A stretch of 64,000 nt of DNA from Ophiobolus disseminans (taxonomy: Eukaryota > Ascomycota > Dothideomycetes > Pleosporales > Phaeosphaeriaceae), in assembly GCA_010093685.1 (NCBI GenBank), contig MU006220.1, forward strand, positions 1,457,502 through 1,521,501. Reading direction: 5' to 3'. The number at the start of each line of letters is the position of its first letter. Position 1 is the first letter of the stretch. The position numbers and the translations under genes are program-made. The notes beneath the pieces were generated by a model. It was not told the DNA's origin, ran no database searches, and saw only the letters and a program-made list of their open reading frames with translations. Below, piece after piece: positions 43,969 to 56,477 of this stretch.

Positions 43969-44871
43969 TCAGGGATCCATCAAAAACTCGTCCAACGAGT
44001 TATCCGCCCTTGTCCAACCCATCGACTGGCCCTGATTTTGCCGAAGTTTCTCAACCTCCTCTTTCAGTGCATCTCTTTCGTTCTCGATTTTCCTGATGTA
44101 ATCGATGGCACTCGATAGCACCATGGCTTTGCTAGGTTTGGGCTGTCCCATTGCGCCACCGTCTTCGATTTGGGGCAGCGTTGGCACTGTCTTGCGCAGC
44201 CTCTCTAGTTCCGAGTTGAGGCCTTCGCGGTACTTGCGTTCGACCTGGTTATGTGGTAGTCGGCCACCTCTTGATTGCTTTCCTGACGAGGACCCTGTTG
44301 ATTGACTATCGGCAGCGACACGGTCGAGTCGTGGCCGACCCCTTTTGCGTAGCGGTCGTGCTGATGCCGTTTCCTCTCCAAGGGCTGGAGAAAAAGAGGC
44401 CTCGCGTTTGACAAGGGGAGGCGATAGCGGAGGTGAGCGGGCCTGTTGCTGTGCGTCACCGCATAGCGAAGGTGTTCTTGAGGACGTCGGCGTAGTCGGA
44501 GAGAATGGAGTAGACTCGAATGCGTTGATGGAGGCAGGGTCCAGGGAAAAACCAGAGGCAAATGGATCTAGCTGGCCAAATGGTGCCTGGTAATATGCTT
44601 GCTGGAACTCTGGTTGGCTCTCGGTAGCTGAGATGCCAGTCGCGGACAAGGTGGGCTTGAACGGTGATGGCTTGGAGGGAAAGCCTGTGGGTATCATCTC
44701 AATGGATGTGAGCGGGCGGTCGAAGAATGAATCGGAGTCGAAGTAGGTGGATAGCGAGCAATTGGGGGATGTTGTGTAGTCGTCGGTTTCAAATGAGTCA
44801 GGATAAGCTAGTATGGCTTGCGACGGTGAGTAGTCGGAATTAACCATCTGCGGATAGGTTGAGTAAGGCAT
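43969..44871 (-). CDS. Basic helix-loop-helix transcription factor (SREBP-like bHLH)
   Basis: Single exon, 300 residues from the ATG at 44871 (MPYSTYPQMVNSDYSPS); the frame stays open to 45048. Residues 1-180 are Ser/Pro/Thr-rich. A basic nuclear-localisation-like patch RPLRKRGRPRLDR precedes the bHLH: HNQVERKYREGLNSELERLR, a loop with PTLPQIEDGG, then KPSKAMVLSSAIDYIRKIEN followed by a short coiled coil. The Tyr in ERKYR occupies the position that marks SREBP-type bHLH factors, which bind both E-boxes and sterol-response-like elements. No membrane segments follow, so it is not a membrane-bound SREBP; it belongs with the small soluble bHLH factors of ascomycetes. Targets unknown. Confidence 0.9.
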   Translation of the reverse strand: MPYSTYPQMVNSDYSPSQAILAYPDSFETDDYTTSPNCSLSTYFDSDSFFDRPLTSIEMIPTGFPSKPSPFKPTLSATGISATESQPEFQQAYYQAPFGQLDPFASGFSLDPASINAFESTPFSPTTPTSSRTPSLCGDAQQQARSPPLSPPLVKREASFSPALGEETASARPLRKRGRPRLDRVAADSQSTGSSSGKQSRGGRLPHNQVERKYREGLNSELERLRKTVPTLPQIEDGGAMGQPKPSKAMVLSSAIDYIRKIENERDALKEEVEKLRQNQGQSMGWTRADNSLDEFLMDP

Positions 44872-46757
44872 GAGAGTCGAATTTATCGACCGATTGTATC
44901 GAATGATGGATGGTGTGATGAAGACTCTGTAATGTTGATGCTCGGTGAGAGGCGCGGTGTTATAGGGATTTGTCCAGAAGCCGAGGAAGCCGTTGGTCTT
45001 CGAGGGATTGGATACGAGCGTCGTAACGATATGGACGATTCCAGTCACTGCGAGACTTCGACTTCGTAATAATTAGACCAACCAGCGAGCCTGCGGGCGA
45101 TTGTGCCGAATGTCGGAGGCTCCACGCGGGACGCCTCGTTACGTTTCGCTTGTGCCTGTACAATCAGGGAAATCTTGCAGTAGTCAGGCGCTTTGTGCTG
45201 GGTATCTCAATTCTGAATGCCAATCTTCCCCTTCAGTCCTTATACTAGGGCCAATGCCGCACCCTTCCGTTCCCCGCGCGCTTGACTAAGAACCCTGGTC
45301 CTAAGGTAAGCTTTTGAAAACACACACAAACTGCGCATATCGAACGATTAACAGCCCATCGGCCCTTCCCGATAGAGGGGCATTTCTCTTCCTGCGCGTC
45401 AAGCTCGGGCTCATTGCCCTCTTTCCCATGGCATGGGGCACACGCAAGCGCTGAACTTTGAATTGCCGACATGCCGAGATCCACAACTCCGGCACGGTGG
45501 TAAGGCGTCTCTTCGGTACAAACGTGTTCCTTAGTGAAGTATGGCCGAGCAGCTAGTTGATCCAGGAGCAAGAGCTGGCATAGATTATGTTCCATGCCCC
45601 ATCTCTCAGAAACACCCAGTCTGTCGGTTCGACACATGTCAATTTCTTCTGCGATCACTAGTTAGCATCTAGCGGCCATGCTCACAACCCCGTATCCACA
45701 TTGTGTACGCCTGGACTGCGCCAAGACATGTCTCTATGAGATGTAGGCTGCGAGGCGAGGCGAGCCTAATAACATTGCAACTGATGAAAGGACTACCGTA
45801 GCATCCTGTCCGCACTGCTCCAACATGCGAGCAACAGGGTGCACGCCCTTCCGCTCTCGTAAGATGCGTAGAGCCGTACATAATGATGTTACTTCGCTGC
45901 GCATTCGGCTCGGACTCGGATCTGATGAGCATTCCTCCAGCCAGCCGCAGCTCAGTATTGTGGCTCGATGTTGGAATCTTTTTGTGGCAGCAGACTTGCA
46001 GGCGGGCCTTCCCGCCGCCGTCTCACAAGGCTGAGAGGAATGGCCGGATCTGATAAGATGAACTTGTTGAGCTACGATATTTTGCTTGGCCTGGCTGCTT
46101 GTGATAATGGCGTGATACTCATCCGACACATCCCAACGGCACAACGAGACCAGCTTAGGAAGCCTTCCGTGTCTATTACTCTCCAGTCTGCATGCGCAGT
46201 GCGATATCGTTACACCATAGTTTGTGCTCTACCTAGGTATTGTAGCCTCGGCTGCGGGTTGCTCTGCCTGCCAATTGAAGAGCAGGACCATTTCCCGGAA
46301 GAGCGGCAGGTTGAAGGATGAGCGCGAATTCCATCCGAGCGGTGTGCGGGACCCATGGTCTGGACGAGGCACAGCTGTGGGCCTGCAAGAAGTCGCCAAC
46401 TCCTTCCAGTTCTGCGCGCAAGTATTTCCAGAAGACTCGCTGCACCCCTGTGGTGATTAGCAGCAGGTTCACACCAAAGGCGGTACGAAGTTGGCAGCTG
46501 CGGATGCTATGGCAGCAAGAAGTCGTGACGCTCCAATGCTCATCCACATGACCTAAGAGTCATAACCGCCGCCGATACGATTGTCATGCCTGAACAACGA
46601 CCAGGCAATGTCGACGCGATTCTGGCGCTCGAGGCTCTGTTTGAACCGCGCAATCGGCGATAGCGTTCACCCGCGCACTCACAGGCCCCCACCATTTGCA
46701 CCCCGCCCTTGCAGTCCCGCTCCACCTAAACTCCAACCTCGACGCCAAGCTACCGAC
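44872..46757. other. Long divergent intergenic region, no gene supported
   Basis: About 1.9 kb between the bHLH factor (minus) and the metallophosphoesterase (plus). Both promoters must lie here. Several frames of 70-140 residues overlap on both strands (for example 46144-45734 minus), all rich in Cys, Ser and Arg in the way non-coding frames are. The CT-rich stretch 46675-46757 looks like the leader of the phosphoesterase gene. Confidence 0.45.
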
Positions 46758-47877
46758 ATGTCTGGGTCAACACCGAAGACGTTCAGCAGCAGCATAGCCA
46801 CTCGCTTCCTTATAATATCAGATACACATTCTGCGTCACCAGAACATAATGCCGGAGATGACGATATCGCGTTTCGCCCACCGCTGCCCAAGGCTGACGT
46901 CCTGCTGCATTGTGGTGATTTGACCATGATCGGCCACCTTCACGAGTATGAAAAGACCGTCAGTATGCTGGAAAGCATCGAAGCAGACTTGAAGCTGGTC
47001 ATTGCTGGCAACCACGACATCAGCCTGGTACGCGAAGATTAATGGGCAAAATGCACATGAAAAAAGACTAAAGCTGGAAATCAACATTTAGGATGAAACC
47101 TTTTATCAAAGGAGAGGCCCATTCATGCACAATCGGAATGGCTATGACGAAGATATGCCAGCAAAGGCTAGAGAGATGTGGCTAGGCGAAAGGGCAAAAC
47201 TAGCTGGAGTCACGTACCTCGAGGAGGGGACATACGCTTTCACGCTCAAGAACGGTGCCAAGCTACGTGTAAGTTCAACTCGAAACCCCCTGGAAACAGA
47301 ATTTGGCCCAAACTGACGATACAAGGTCTACGCCTCCCCATACCAACCGGAATTCTGCGACTGGGCATTCCCCTATTGGCGCAACCAGGACCGCTACAAT
47401 TCGTCTCACCAGTGCACACCAAACGCGGTGCCCATCGCCGAAAACCCTGTCCCCGATTTCCCGCAAGTCGACGTGATGATGACCCACGGCCCGCCTATGG
47501 GTATCCTTGACGCAACCAGGACTGGAGAGCACGTTGGCTGCGAGCATCTGCTGCGAGCTGCGAGGCGATGTAAGCCGCGGCTGCACTGTTTCGGCCACAT
47601 CCACGAAGCCTATGGTGCGCAGAGGGTCACGTGGAACTTGGGCGAAGAGCTGGATGTGAAGGTGGAGGAGCACGTCGAGAGAAGCAAGAACGTCCAGATT
47701 GATATGGATGCAGTGGTAGAGGCAAGGGCCTCGAAACTAGACATCAGCAAAGAAGGTGGAGACGAGCTGCGGTTCGGGAAAGAGACGTTGATGGTGAATG
47801 CGTCCATCATGACTCTCACGTACAAGCCCTGGAACGGCCCGTGGCTGGTGGATATGGATCTCCCCAAGGCCGATTGA
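46758..47877 (+). CDS. Calcineurin-like metallophosphoesterase
   Basis: Exons 46758-47027, 47092-47268 and 47326-47877, 332 residues. The metal-binding motifs of the superfamily are in order: DTH (residues 22-24), HCGD (51-54), GNHD (84-87), MTHGPP and FGHIHEAYG. Overall order and length fit the fungal MPPED1/239FB-like group of putative cyclic-nucleotide or nucleotide phosphodiesterases; substrate unknown, probably cytosolic since no signal is seen. Both introns are well formed (GTACGC to TTTAG, GTAAGT to ACAAG) and splice phase is 0 throughout. The upstream in-frame ATG at 46581 is less likely, since the intervening residues are Pro/Arg-rich leader-like sequence. Confidence 0.9.
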
Positions 47878-48678
47878 GAGTGGGTCAAGAAGATTCATCG
47901 CGCTTATGAGTTGGTGGCAGGACACAATGACACAGGCGTGTGTTCACTTTGTACGATAGGTGTTGCGGGATAGCAAATCTCGGTCTTTTGGAGACCAGGG
48001 CGCAAGAGCATGGGTTCTGAGTGTGGTACAAACCTCGCCCGCTAAACGACCAAAACCACAAGGAACGAAAATTCGCTATGCCATGCAGTTCTGGATAGCA
48101 TGGACTACACCAGAAGTGTTTTCTGAAATCTCGTATGGGGATATAGACTGAATCGAAGATAGCTTTCTACAGTCGTTGAAATAGTCTTGTTCTGATCCAC
48201 CACTACACGAGGGAATCTGAGTCGATTGGTTAACAACGCGCGGCTTCAGTACTATGCACGGCAAGCAGCCTACTTTCTTGTTCTATAATCCGCCCGGTTC
48301 CTTTCAACGATTCAAATATGATGACCAGAAATGGTCCCTGTCACTCGGTGTCGATCACTGAATCAAACAATGCCAATAGGTGGCGTAAGGCCATTGCGGC
48401 GAAGCGGACGAACATGACGTAGATGAACTGGAGTGTAGATGTGTTTGAGTACATGGTTCAGCGTGACATTGGAGCGGTACGAGTTCGGGACGCCCGGGCG
48501 GTGGGTTTCGTGGGGAAGGTGCGAGTTGGAAATCCAGGCCCCTATTCCTACCTTTACCTCATCTTGCCGTTTAATCAGAACTACAAGTAAGCATTTCACA
48601 TCAACAGTCTCATATCTCCCTCGATACAACAAACACACGAGCCTACCTACTCGTCTGAATACGTCCTCCGAGTACATC
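47878..48678. other. Intergenic, no gene seen
   Basis: 3' flank of the phosphoesterase and promoter of the aspartic protease. The part from 48540 is CT-rich leader. The frame of the protease stays open upstream to 48439, but the signal peptide at 48679 decides the start. Confidence 0.5.
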
Positions 48679-50142
48679 ATGATGCACTTCATTTCGATGC
48701 TAGCTTTAGCAGTCGTTGCACTAACTACAGCTGTTCACTCCAATGTTCGTGCAGTCGGCGCTGCCGAGCCTTCCGGATCTTTCGTGAAGCTACCTCTGCA
48801 CCAGATGCAAGTCAGGTCTTCCCTGAGCAAGCGACAAACCAGTGTGCCAGTCGACACTGAAGACTTGGGCTTGGTCTATATCGTCGACGGTAAGCAAAAC
48901 CATTGCTGGGCTACTGCACCACTGACAGGCCGGTCAGTCCAGATTGGTAGCAACAACCAGACCGTACCGCTTCTACTCGACACAAGATCGTCTATTACAT
49001 GGGTGAATCCTGACTGCTCAAATCTCCCAGGCTTGAGCGAACGCTCCAAAGCATCTTGTCTCAGACTTTCACGGTATGATCCGCTCAACTCTACTACGGC
49101 ACGCATACGCGATGAGTCATTCAATATCACTTACGGTACCGGCTCGAGTATGGGTCCTTACTTCACCGATGATTTCAGGATCGGATCTCTCGTGGCTAAA
49201 AACGCGTCATTTGGCGTTGCAGCAGCAACAGTCGACTGTGAAGCTGGTATCTTGGGTATTGGGCCAAAACGGGCAGAGTCGGCTGGGACTGTCGTGGAAG
49301 CTCTGACTACCCAGGGCCAGATCAACAGTCATGTTTACGCGCTAGATCTTAAACCTGTTGACGAAACTGGTGAACTACGTTATTATCGTATTGCTTCCTT
49401 GTGCTGACGTACTTGGGCAATAGGCTCCATAGTTCTTGGTGGAATCGACACCAAGAAGTACAAGAGCCTCACCAAGGTCCGCACTGATCGGTATGTTGAC
49501 GGATTACACAAGACGTCAAAAAAATGAGATGGTGCTAGTTTTCGTTCCTACCTTACTCAGCTCGCCATAACCTTGCCCAACAAGACCAGCACTGAGTTCG
49601 ACCCAGCAATCTGGAGAGGCAACAATTCGAACGGACTTCCCGTGCTCTTTGACATGGGCACTCCTACCAACCTCCTTCCCAACGCACTCTACTTTGCCAT
49701 CGGCAGCCTGTACCCGGACGCTATGTCTTACGATAGCGGACATGGTTGGCCGGCTTTCAAAGTCCCCTGCGACGCACCCCACGGCAGCTTCGACTATACG
49801 TTCGACAACGTCACCATCAAGGTGTCACTCAAAGACTCGCTCCACAAAAACCCCAAAATTAATATCTGCTCTTTTGGATTTACACTTGGGCCCCAGGACT
49901 CTGGCAGGATTCCTTTCATACTAGGCGACTCGTTCATGCGCGGTGCATACATGGTCTTTGACCTGGACAACGACGAGATCTGGATGGGGGAAACCGCTGA
50001 TTGCGGGTCGAATATCGTCCCTGTTGGCAAGGGCAAGGACGCAGTGCCCGTTGTGCCGGGCTGTGGTTCTGGAGCAGGTACTGAGTCGAAACCCACTCAG
50101 ACGGGCTATGTACCTCCACCTGCTTTCACGGCCATGAAATGA
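48679..50142 (+). CDS. Pepsin-family (A1) aspartic protease-like protein with altered active-site motifs
   Basis: Exons 48679-49369, 49424-49490 and 49539-50142, 453 residues. Signal peptide MMHFISMLALAVVALTTAV; a pro-region that ends with a Kex2-type KR at 51-52; then the two-lobed protease. The first catalytic Asp lies in LLLDTRSSITW (Asp101), where the family has DTGS/DTGT, and the second in VLFDMGTPTNL (Asp291), where DTGT/DSGT is usual. The flap-region YGTGSSMGPYFTD and the ILGDSFMRGAYMVFDLDN strand are normal, as are paired Cys (CDAPHG, ICSFGF). The Gly-to-Arg change next to the first Asp is unusual and may alter or abolish activity. The C-terminus is Thr/Pro-rich and lacks a clear anchor. 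Secreted; substrate unknown. Confidence 0.9.
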
Positions 50143-51864
50143 TGCGTTAGAGCAAGCAAACCTGGAAGCTCTAATGAGGTCAGCTCAACTTGCGGCAAAA
50201 TTGATGGAGCAGGGAAAGGCGTAGGACACACTTGGCTAGGATCCAAAGATATGTCAATCTAACACTCCATACGAGTAGAGAAATTTGTGCAACATCAACT
50301 AGTGCTCAGGTGTGTTGTTGCTGTCTACACGCATAACCGTCCGCGCCTGCCTATTTCGTTATCCGCCAGATCCGGTGACATCAGTGCCTTCCAACCACGC
50401 AAGAAGCACATTCCACTAGCGCCTTGCGAAAGTACACTGCTTTCCTTCATAATGTCTTCACTTGACCAGCATCGTCATTGTGGCGTATGTTGTACTCGTG
50501 TCTTTTCCACCATCGTATCCTGGATCCGCCGGAGCGCACTCCGACGATCGTCGCTCCACACTCTTGGCTCCTCCAAACTTCACACCTGCATGGCATACCG
50601 TTCCGATAATGGTCGTTGTATGCGATGAACGCAATTGAACGGAATTGGTCGGTCCTCGGACAGTATCACGTCTGCAGCAAAAGAAAAGCAAAGACATCAC
50701 TCTCGCTTCGTCTCCTCCTTCATCGGCCAAAAGGTCGCAGGGTCACTGATGGCTCTATTTCCCAGTACCATGACAGCTTCCCAAAAGATGCGAATTATGT
50801 CGCCTCGACGACCTGCACGAAACCAAACAGCAGCGTCGAGGGAAAGCGACGAGGTGTTGACGCGATGTGTAGGCTAAACATGGATGCATACTGCCAGGGC
50901 CAACCGGAGGCTCAAACGCCATCACTGCGACGCTTTACGCCAACGCCAAGGCGAAGATCCGCAAAGACGAGTGTCGTTTCAGCCACGCTTGGTATTGACT
51001 TGAAAGCGGAGCGTTGCTGCAATTATTCCCGTGAGCGCTATACTTCTTTCTCAGGACCAAGCGTCCAAGGGTTTCCCTGAACACAACCGAGACCAAGAGT
51101 CCAAGATTGTGCTGCCTTTGCAACACTCCGCTGTGACTTGAGCGTGCATAACCGCTTGGTACATTACACCGCCGCACCGCAGCAAACGGTCGCGGCTCTT
51201 GTGATCGTCTTGTGTCTCGGCGAAGTCGATAACGAGTGGTCAACTGCGCAGCGCAGCGGAAAGAGCCGTTGTACAGAACCACCAGATTTGCGCAGATCCG
51301 CTGGGCCAATATTCGTCAAGGCCCGCACATGATGCACAACGAGCCAGCGGACGCCTTGGGCGGACCGAGCTGCGCCTTTGTCTGCCACTTGGCGCCCATA
51401 GGACGGCTGAGTGAGCCATGGAGAGGAAGCGTCAGGGACGCGGCGGAAGGTCGATCAGCATCGCTCAGCATACCGACGCTGGCCAAGCGTGCGGGTGAGA
51501 TCAAGGACATCGCTCCAACAGTGCAGAAATCGTCGTGCTGCCGTGAATTCCGTCTTGTCGGCCTCAGCAGTGAGCGAAAACGGGTTCAATGGGGCTATCC
51601 GTGATTGGCCGTACGCGGTGTCTTCACTCTGCTCCAAGACGATGCCGAGCCTTGGCTCTCTCGCGCGACGGTAAAGGCCAAGCCCAAGACCCTCTCCCAA
51701 GTCCTTGAGAGCGCAAGTGGTATGTAACAAGAGTCTTGCCTCTCCTGAGGGAAGCCTCACCTCTGCTATAACATGCTGAGCGCCTCGTCAACTTCGCATG
51801 TCTCAAGGCCTGCCTCTTACTGCCGATGAAAGTCGAGACATAGCAGCACACCGATTCGCCGGCA
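50143..51864. other. Long intergenic region, no gene supported
   Basis: About 1.7 kb. Frames up to 154 residues exist on both strands (for example 50616-51080 plus) but overlap and lack family resemblance, motifs or good splice partners. It holds the 3' flank of the protease and the promoter of the next gene. Confidence 0.45.
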
Positions 51865-52825
51865 ATGGAACCCCAGCACCCGACGGGGCCTTTCTCGGCC
51901 ACATACGCACACCACAGCCAGCAACCACATCAGCAGTCGCAGGGCATTACACCGGACGAGTACGACTACACATATAATGAGAAGGACGCATACTCGCGAC
52001 AACAAAGTCGCATAGATCGCGGCAGCAAGACATCCAGCAATGGACGCGGTCATGATTCGGTCATCTCGCACCCCTTCTCGCCAAAGCAGTCGTACCCGCC
52101 AAGCCCTAGCAGCAGCATATCCTCCGCAGATGGACGACGGCACCACTCGATACCAGAGATTCAGTTGTCAGGTCCCGACAATGGCGGTCAAAATATAAAA
52201 TTTCCTCCAAGGGCACATCTGGACCCTGAGAAGCAAGGCTATGGTTCATCACAAGGTCATCATTCACACCGTTATTCGGAGGCCAACGATGCTATATACG
52301 ATCAGAGCGAGTACCACGAGAAAGAACCAGAAGAGAAGGCGTGGCAGCTATTGGTGAGCAGGCCTTGGTCGAGCAATACTTGGACTTGACTAACATTCAC
52401 AGTTCTACCTGTCAGGCCCCTGTGCTCTACTCTCGGTTGCCATCACTTTCTGGACCATGATCGCACTGCTCATCTCGCTCGTCCTTGCACCTCTAAAGTT
52501 CTGCACAACACGGCCATCTCTGTCGTCCCAACTCACCACATTCCTCGTACCGGCATTGAATCTCCAACTGCACCTCGTCTACTCGCACAACTCATCGCAA
52601 GACTACAGCGCACCGATGCTAGTAGTCATTCACCTTTTCTCGCCCGTTATCGCGTTTGGCGTTGCCATTGCGGCCTGGACCGCTGCTGGGTTCTGGTTCT
52701 TTTCATCGATACTCGGAGACCCAGGCGGCCACGACGGCCACAACGACGGCAAGGAGAGCATTTTAGGAGTGCGGAACTGGTGGGAGCGATGGCTTTCGAG
52801 AGGTCTCCGGAATGTCGACTCGTAA
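51865..52825 (+). CDS. Unrecognised membrane protein with disordered N-terminus
   Basis: Exons 51865-52353 and 52403-52825 (intron GTGAGC to CACAG), 303 residues. Residues 1-155 are polar and disordered (PSPSSSISSADGRRHHS). After splicing, residues 164-285 contain hydrophobic segments that look like three or four membrane helices: FYLSGPCALLSVAITFWTMI followed by ALLISLVLAPL, then LTTFLVPALNLQLHLVY and MLVVIHLFSPVIAFGVAIAA followed by WTAAGFWFFSSIL. The C-terminal 30 residues are hydrophilic (GVRNWWERWLSRGL). The layout occurs widely in Pezizomycotina as hypothetical proteins; no function is known to me. Phase-0 splicing and exon lengths (163 and 141 codons) support the model. Confidence 0.8.
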
Positions 52826-54469
52826 TGAGCTGGTCACGACGACTTCGAAACTATGCAAACATTTTCAGCACCTTGTAGTAACAACGAAGGCAGCATTTCA
52901 GCGGCATAACATGGCGTACTTTTGGCTTGGAAATCGGACCGGCTACGACTGGTATCACTATCTGGAGACACGGTATGGCGTTCTTGGGCCCCTGAACAGG
53001 GCATGAAGGCAGATTTGCATCTTTGGCACTTTATATGATATACCCCATTTTGTTCGAATAACAGCAACATAACAACATTACAACATAAACCACTTATTGC
53101 GCTCTTCAACATGTGCGATGTGACTTTCGGCGTTATCGTCTCTCGCCCTAAGGCACAGCACCCGCACAAGAATTTCCCAAGCCGCTACAACATGCCCAAG
53201 CTACCACCACACAGCCCCAAGGCTTCCAAGTTAGACCCCTCATCCAACACACCATCGTACCAAGCCCACGCTCTAAATGCCTCACCACCCAGTACCTACC
53301 TAAATCTACGGTGACGCTGCAGTCCCCCGGCCGAACTCCGATAAGTCATTAAACTCTCGGTCCGCCAGCTGATCTGCAGCACGAGCGGTGAAGCAGGCGC
53401 CGGCAAACATGTGCGTGTGCCAAGTTGCCAGTTCCGCCGACGCTACCGTCGCCCCCGCTCTGGGCGCGAAAGCGCGTGTTCGGCGTGAATGACGCTTGGC
53501 GGGAACTTTCCTTTGTTGCGAGGTGCGGATTGGCGAAGCGTGCGATACGACACGGGGGAAAGTGGGATCGGGCATGTGAGCGAGTGCAACTGTTGCGCCG
53601 TTGCGCCGCGCTGGGTGAAGATGCAACTTGGCACTACGGTTAGTCGTCATTCTCCCATGTTTTGGATGAGAATAGCTCGGGCGGGAACTTCCATGTGCTG
53701 TGCTGCTTCCTGTGCCCGTTTTTTTCGCGCCGGCGCCGCGGGGACAAGGCGGGTGTATCGGTATGACGGCATGCGTGGGTAGATAGTTGAGTCTTGAGCG
53801 CGGTGCGAGTTGTGCAAGGTACCGCGTGCCTGGGACGTGTCAAGACTCAAGACGGGAAAGTCGGCTGAGGATGGGGCGACGAGGTTATGTGTCTTGGGGT
53901 AAGTATGGCCTAGTACGTTGAAGTGCAAGTTTTCTTTTGAGCGGCAGCCATATATTTAAAGGTAGTGAGGTTGGCACTTGTCAAATTTCATCTGGGTACT
54001 CTGAGTATTTGGTTGCTAAAAGTACATCCGAAAAGTAGAGGCTAAGCATGATGAAGCGTATAGCATGAGCTCAAATCCGTACATTGCTAAGGGCAGGATG
54101 CTATAAAGAACATGAGAGAGACATTATTGCGTAGATTGAACTTAATACGTGGGTCCAAAATGCGAGAATGCGATTCCTTCTGTATAGGTCGAAGGAACTC
54201 AAAAGAATGAAGTAGATACAAGCAGAATAAAAGTTGGGGTATTGGTTCGAAGTGAAGTGAAGACATTATGCTAGTAGCACGTATGAGGTGTATCGTTGCT
54301 TATGATGCGGAGGTTTGTAGTCCTTGGGCGAGTTGTTGCACGAGGGGTGCTCATGGAATAAGGGGCAATGCTGGTGGTGTATGAAAAACAGCATGCTTCA
54401 TGGGATGCCGATGCGTGGAAGTTCGTGTGGGGCAATGTAAGAAGGTCGCCGTTCGAAGGTCGAGTGTTG
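52826..54469. other. Long intergenic region, no gene supported
   Basis: About 1.6 kb between the 3' ends of two convergent genes. 52860-53000 may be 3' UTR. 53300-53900 is GC-rich with overlapping frames on both strands; 53930-54350 is AT- and purine-rich. No family recognised. Confidence 0.45.
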
Positions 54470-55548
54470 TTATTGTTTCGGAAAGAAATATTGTGACGTC
54501 CGAATATTGGCTGTACCGCGTGAAGCGGGATGAATTTCCGTCTCGACCACTCGGATGGTACTCTTCATCTTTTGTGTCCGTACTCTTGTGAGCTCCCTCA
54601 GCAAGCAGTTTTTCAGACACTGCTCCACGAGTGAAGGGTCGCTTTCCATAAAATGTTCGTACATGGTAAATCGTGAACTTGCTCTCCTCATGCAGCTGCG
54701 GTCGCTGCCGATTTGTTTCTGGAACACATGGTCTAGGAAGGCGTACGAATCGTCAAAGGTTTTGTAGCAGCTGTTGCAAGCAAATGTCGCTTTATCATCG
54801 GAAAGCCTGGGGTCGAGTGCGGTATGGGACATGAAGAGAATGCGGCGGTAGTCCGGAAGCCCAGAGTGGGGTGTTACTGAGACGCATGCATCACAGTGGG
54901 GACACAGTTCTCGATCGTCGTATCGTTTGTTCGGGTGTGCCCTTTTTGTCCGAGGACTGCTTGACTTCTTTCCTTCCTGGTCTTTCCGCAGTTGGTCTGC
55001 AAAAGGGCAGTAGTCGACTCTGAAACGGGGTGGCGGAAGCATCGGTACGAATTCTCGTGATTCGAACCGAGATAATTGGTCTTGCAGCGCAGTCAAGCAA
55101 GTGCGTCGAATGCTCTTTGCAGCCATGATCAGGTCGTCAAAAAGTATGGAGGACTTCAGCGGGTATAGTGCGCCATCGTAAAGAGGTTGTCGGATCTCGT
55201 ATTGCAATCGTAGAAGTTGTGCTGATAGGATTGTATGGCAGGTTGCTGGAACGGTCAGCTAAAGGACATATTACACAGACATGAGTTCTGCCTACAGTCT
55301 CCCTGCTCAAATCGCACTCCAAACATTTCCTTGCCGATATCCATGAGTCGTTGCACCTGGCGTCCCAAGCTCAAGGCTCTGCCCAGCGTGTCATCTTTGT
55401 GATTCAAGCCAAGACACGTCCATGCCGAGCGCTTGCGATGATTCCGTGCTTGCCATTGCTCGTATGCTTCGTAGGAGTTTTGGAACTCGCGGTCGAGATC
55501 CCACAACAGCAATGAGGTATGTTGTGACTTCTCCCAAGTGACAGTCAT
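54470..55548 (-). CDS. Unrecognised protein with Cys/His pairs
   Basis: Exons 55548-55296 and 55245-54470 (intron GTAGGC to TCCAG, with CTGAC before the acceptor), 342 residues. N-terminal half helical and charged: MTVTWEKSQHTSLLLWDLDR followed by EFQNSYEAYEQWQARNH. The C-terminal half has CPHCDACVS near 230 and later FACNSCYKTFDDSYAFLDHV, the second of which looks like a C2H2-type finger (C-x2-C, then the YAFLDH spacing) without a full consensus. It may be a small nucleic-acid or protein binding module. No signal peptide or membrane helix. I know no characterised relative; fungal hypothetical proteins of this plan, which have a prion-like or heterokaryon-incompatibility neighbour elsewhere, are not evident here. 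Confidence 0.75.
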
Positions 55549-56477
55549 TGCGTATGATATTAAGGAATAATATTAGACCCAATAGCTTCGATTAGTAGAG
55601 AAAGTATAAAATGTTGTGAAAAGATTGATGAAGAAGTGGAGGGAGGGGCAAGTGAGGTCTAGTATACAAACATGGCAGGTCGAATTGGGGTAGCGCCTAC
55701 TGATTATGGACGATGCAGGTGCCGAAGTAGGTAAAGCTGAAGAATCCTGGACATGATGCCACCGGGTCAGGGACGCGTATCTGCGGGAGGTGCGTTGGCT
55801 TTACATATGGCGTTAAGCTCATGCAGGAAATGCGGCTGAGCTTCTGACATTGTGAAATGAGCGGCAAATAATAAAGTGGCTCTGTGGCGCTCTGGGCGAT
55901 ATTGGTGATGGTGCATGACGAGGGATGCATCGCCATGACAGTCCTCCGTTCATTTCCTCCACACACTGCTCATAAATGCGCATGGCAATATACGAGACGG
56001 TAGTAGGAATATGCCAGTCCACGATATCCAGGACCACGCCTATAACGCAAATCTTATGATACGGGACGGCGATGGAGCGGAGATGCAGGGGGTGTAATGA
56101 ACGGGACCGCGCACTGAAGGTGGAGGTTTGATCCCGATTCAGGGCTGTCCGTGCTTAATCGACCAGCTCGGCCTGAGTCGTGGCACGACAGGACAACAAC
56201 AAACACGTTCGCATAAACAGCCACGTTGGGAACGTCGTGCGGATCATTCATGCGATCCATCCAACATTTTGTTGTCTGGAGACGCGATGTTGATAAACAA
56301 AGCTGCTATGATCGACGCGAACCGCACGAACCCCACGCTGGTGCTCTTGCCCCGCCATGGCCGCTCCGAGCTTGCCATGGTTTGCGGAATCTTTGATCGC
56401 AACTACTCCAACGGCCAGTTTAATTGAACGTCGAAGTGAAGACTGCGATCTATCTTCTTTCACACGCTCTGTATAAA
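55549..56477. other. Intergenic, one possible small gene not resolved
   Basis: About 930 bases between two divergent genes. A minus-strand frame from about 56130 to 55819 reads VPYHKICVIGVVLDIVDWHI and SYIAMRIYEQCVEEMNGG, which has coding-like composition, and neighbouring frames end at 55697 with FFSFTYFGTCIVHNQ. No start codon, exon plan or family could be established, so no gene is called. Confidence 0.35.

Noticed and set aside
50616..51080. 154-residue plus-strand frame in the gap after the aspartic protease
   Set aside because: No start context, domain, signal peptide or splice partner; overlapped by frames of similar length on the other strand.
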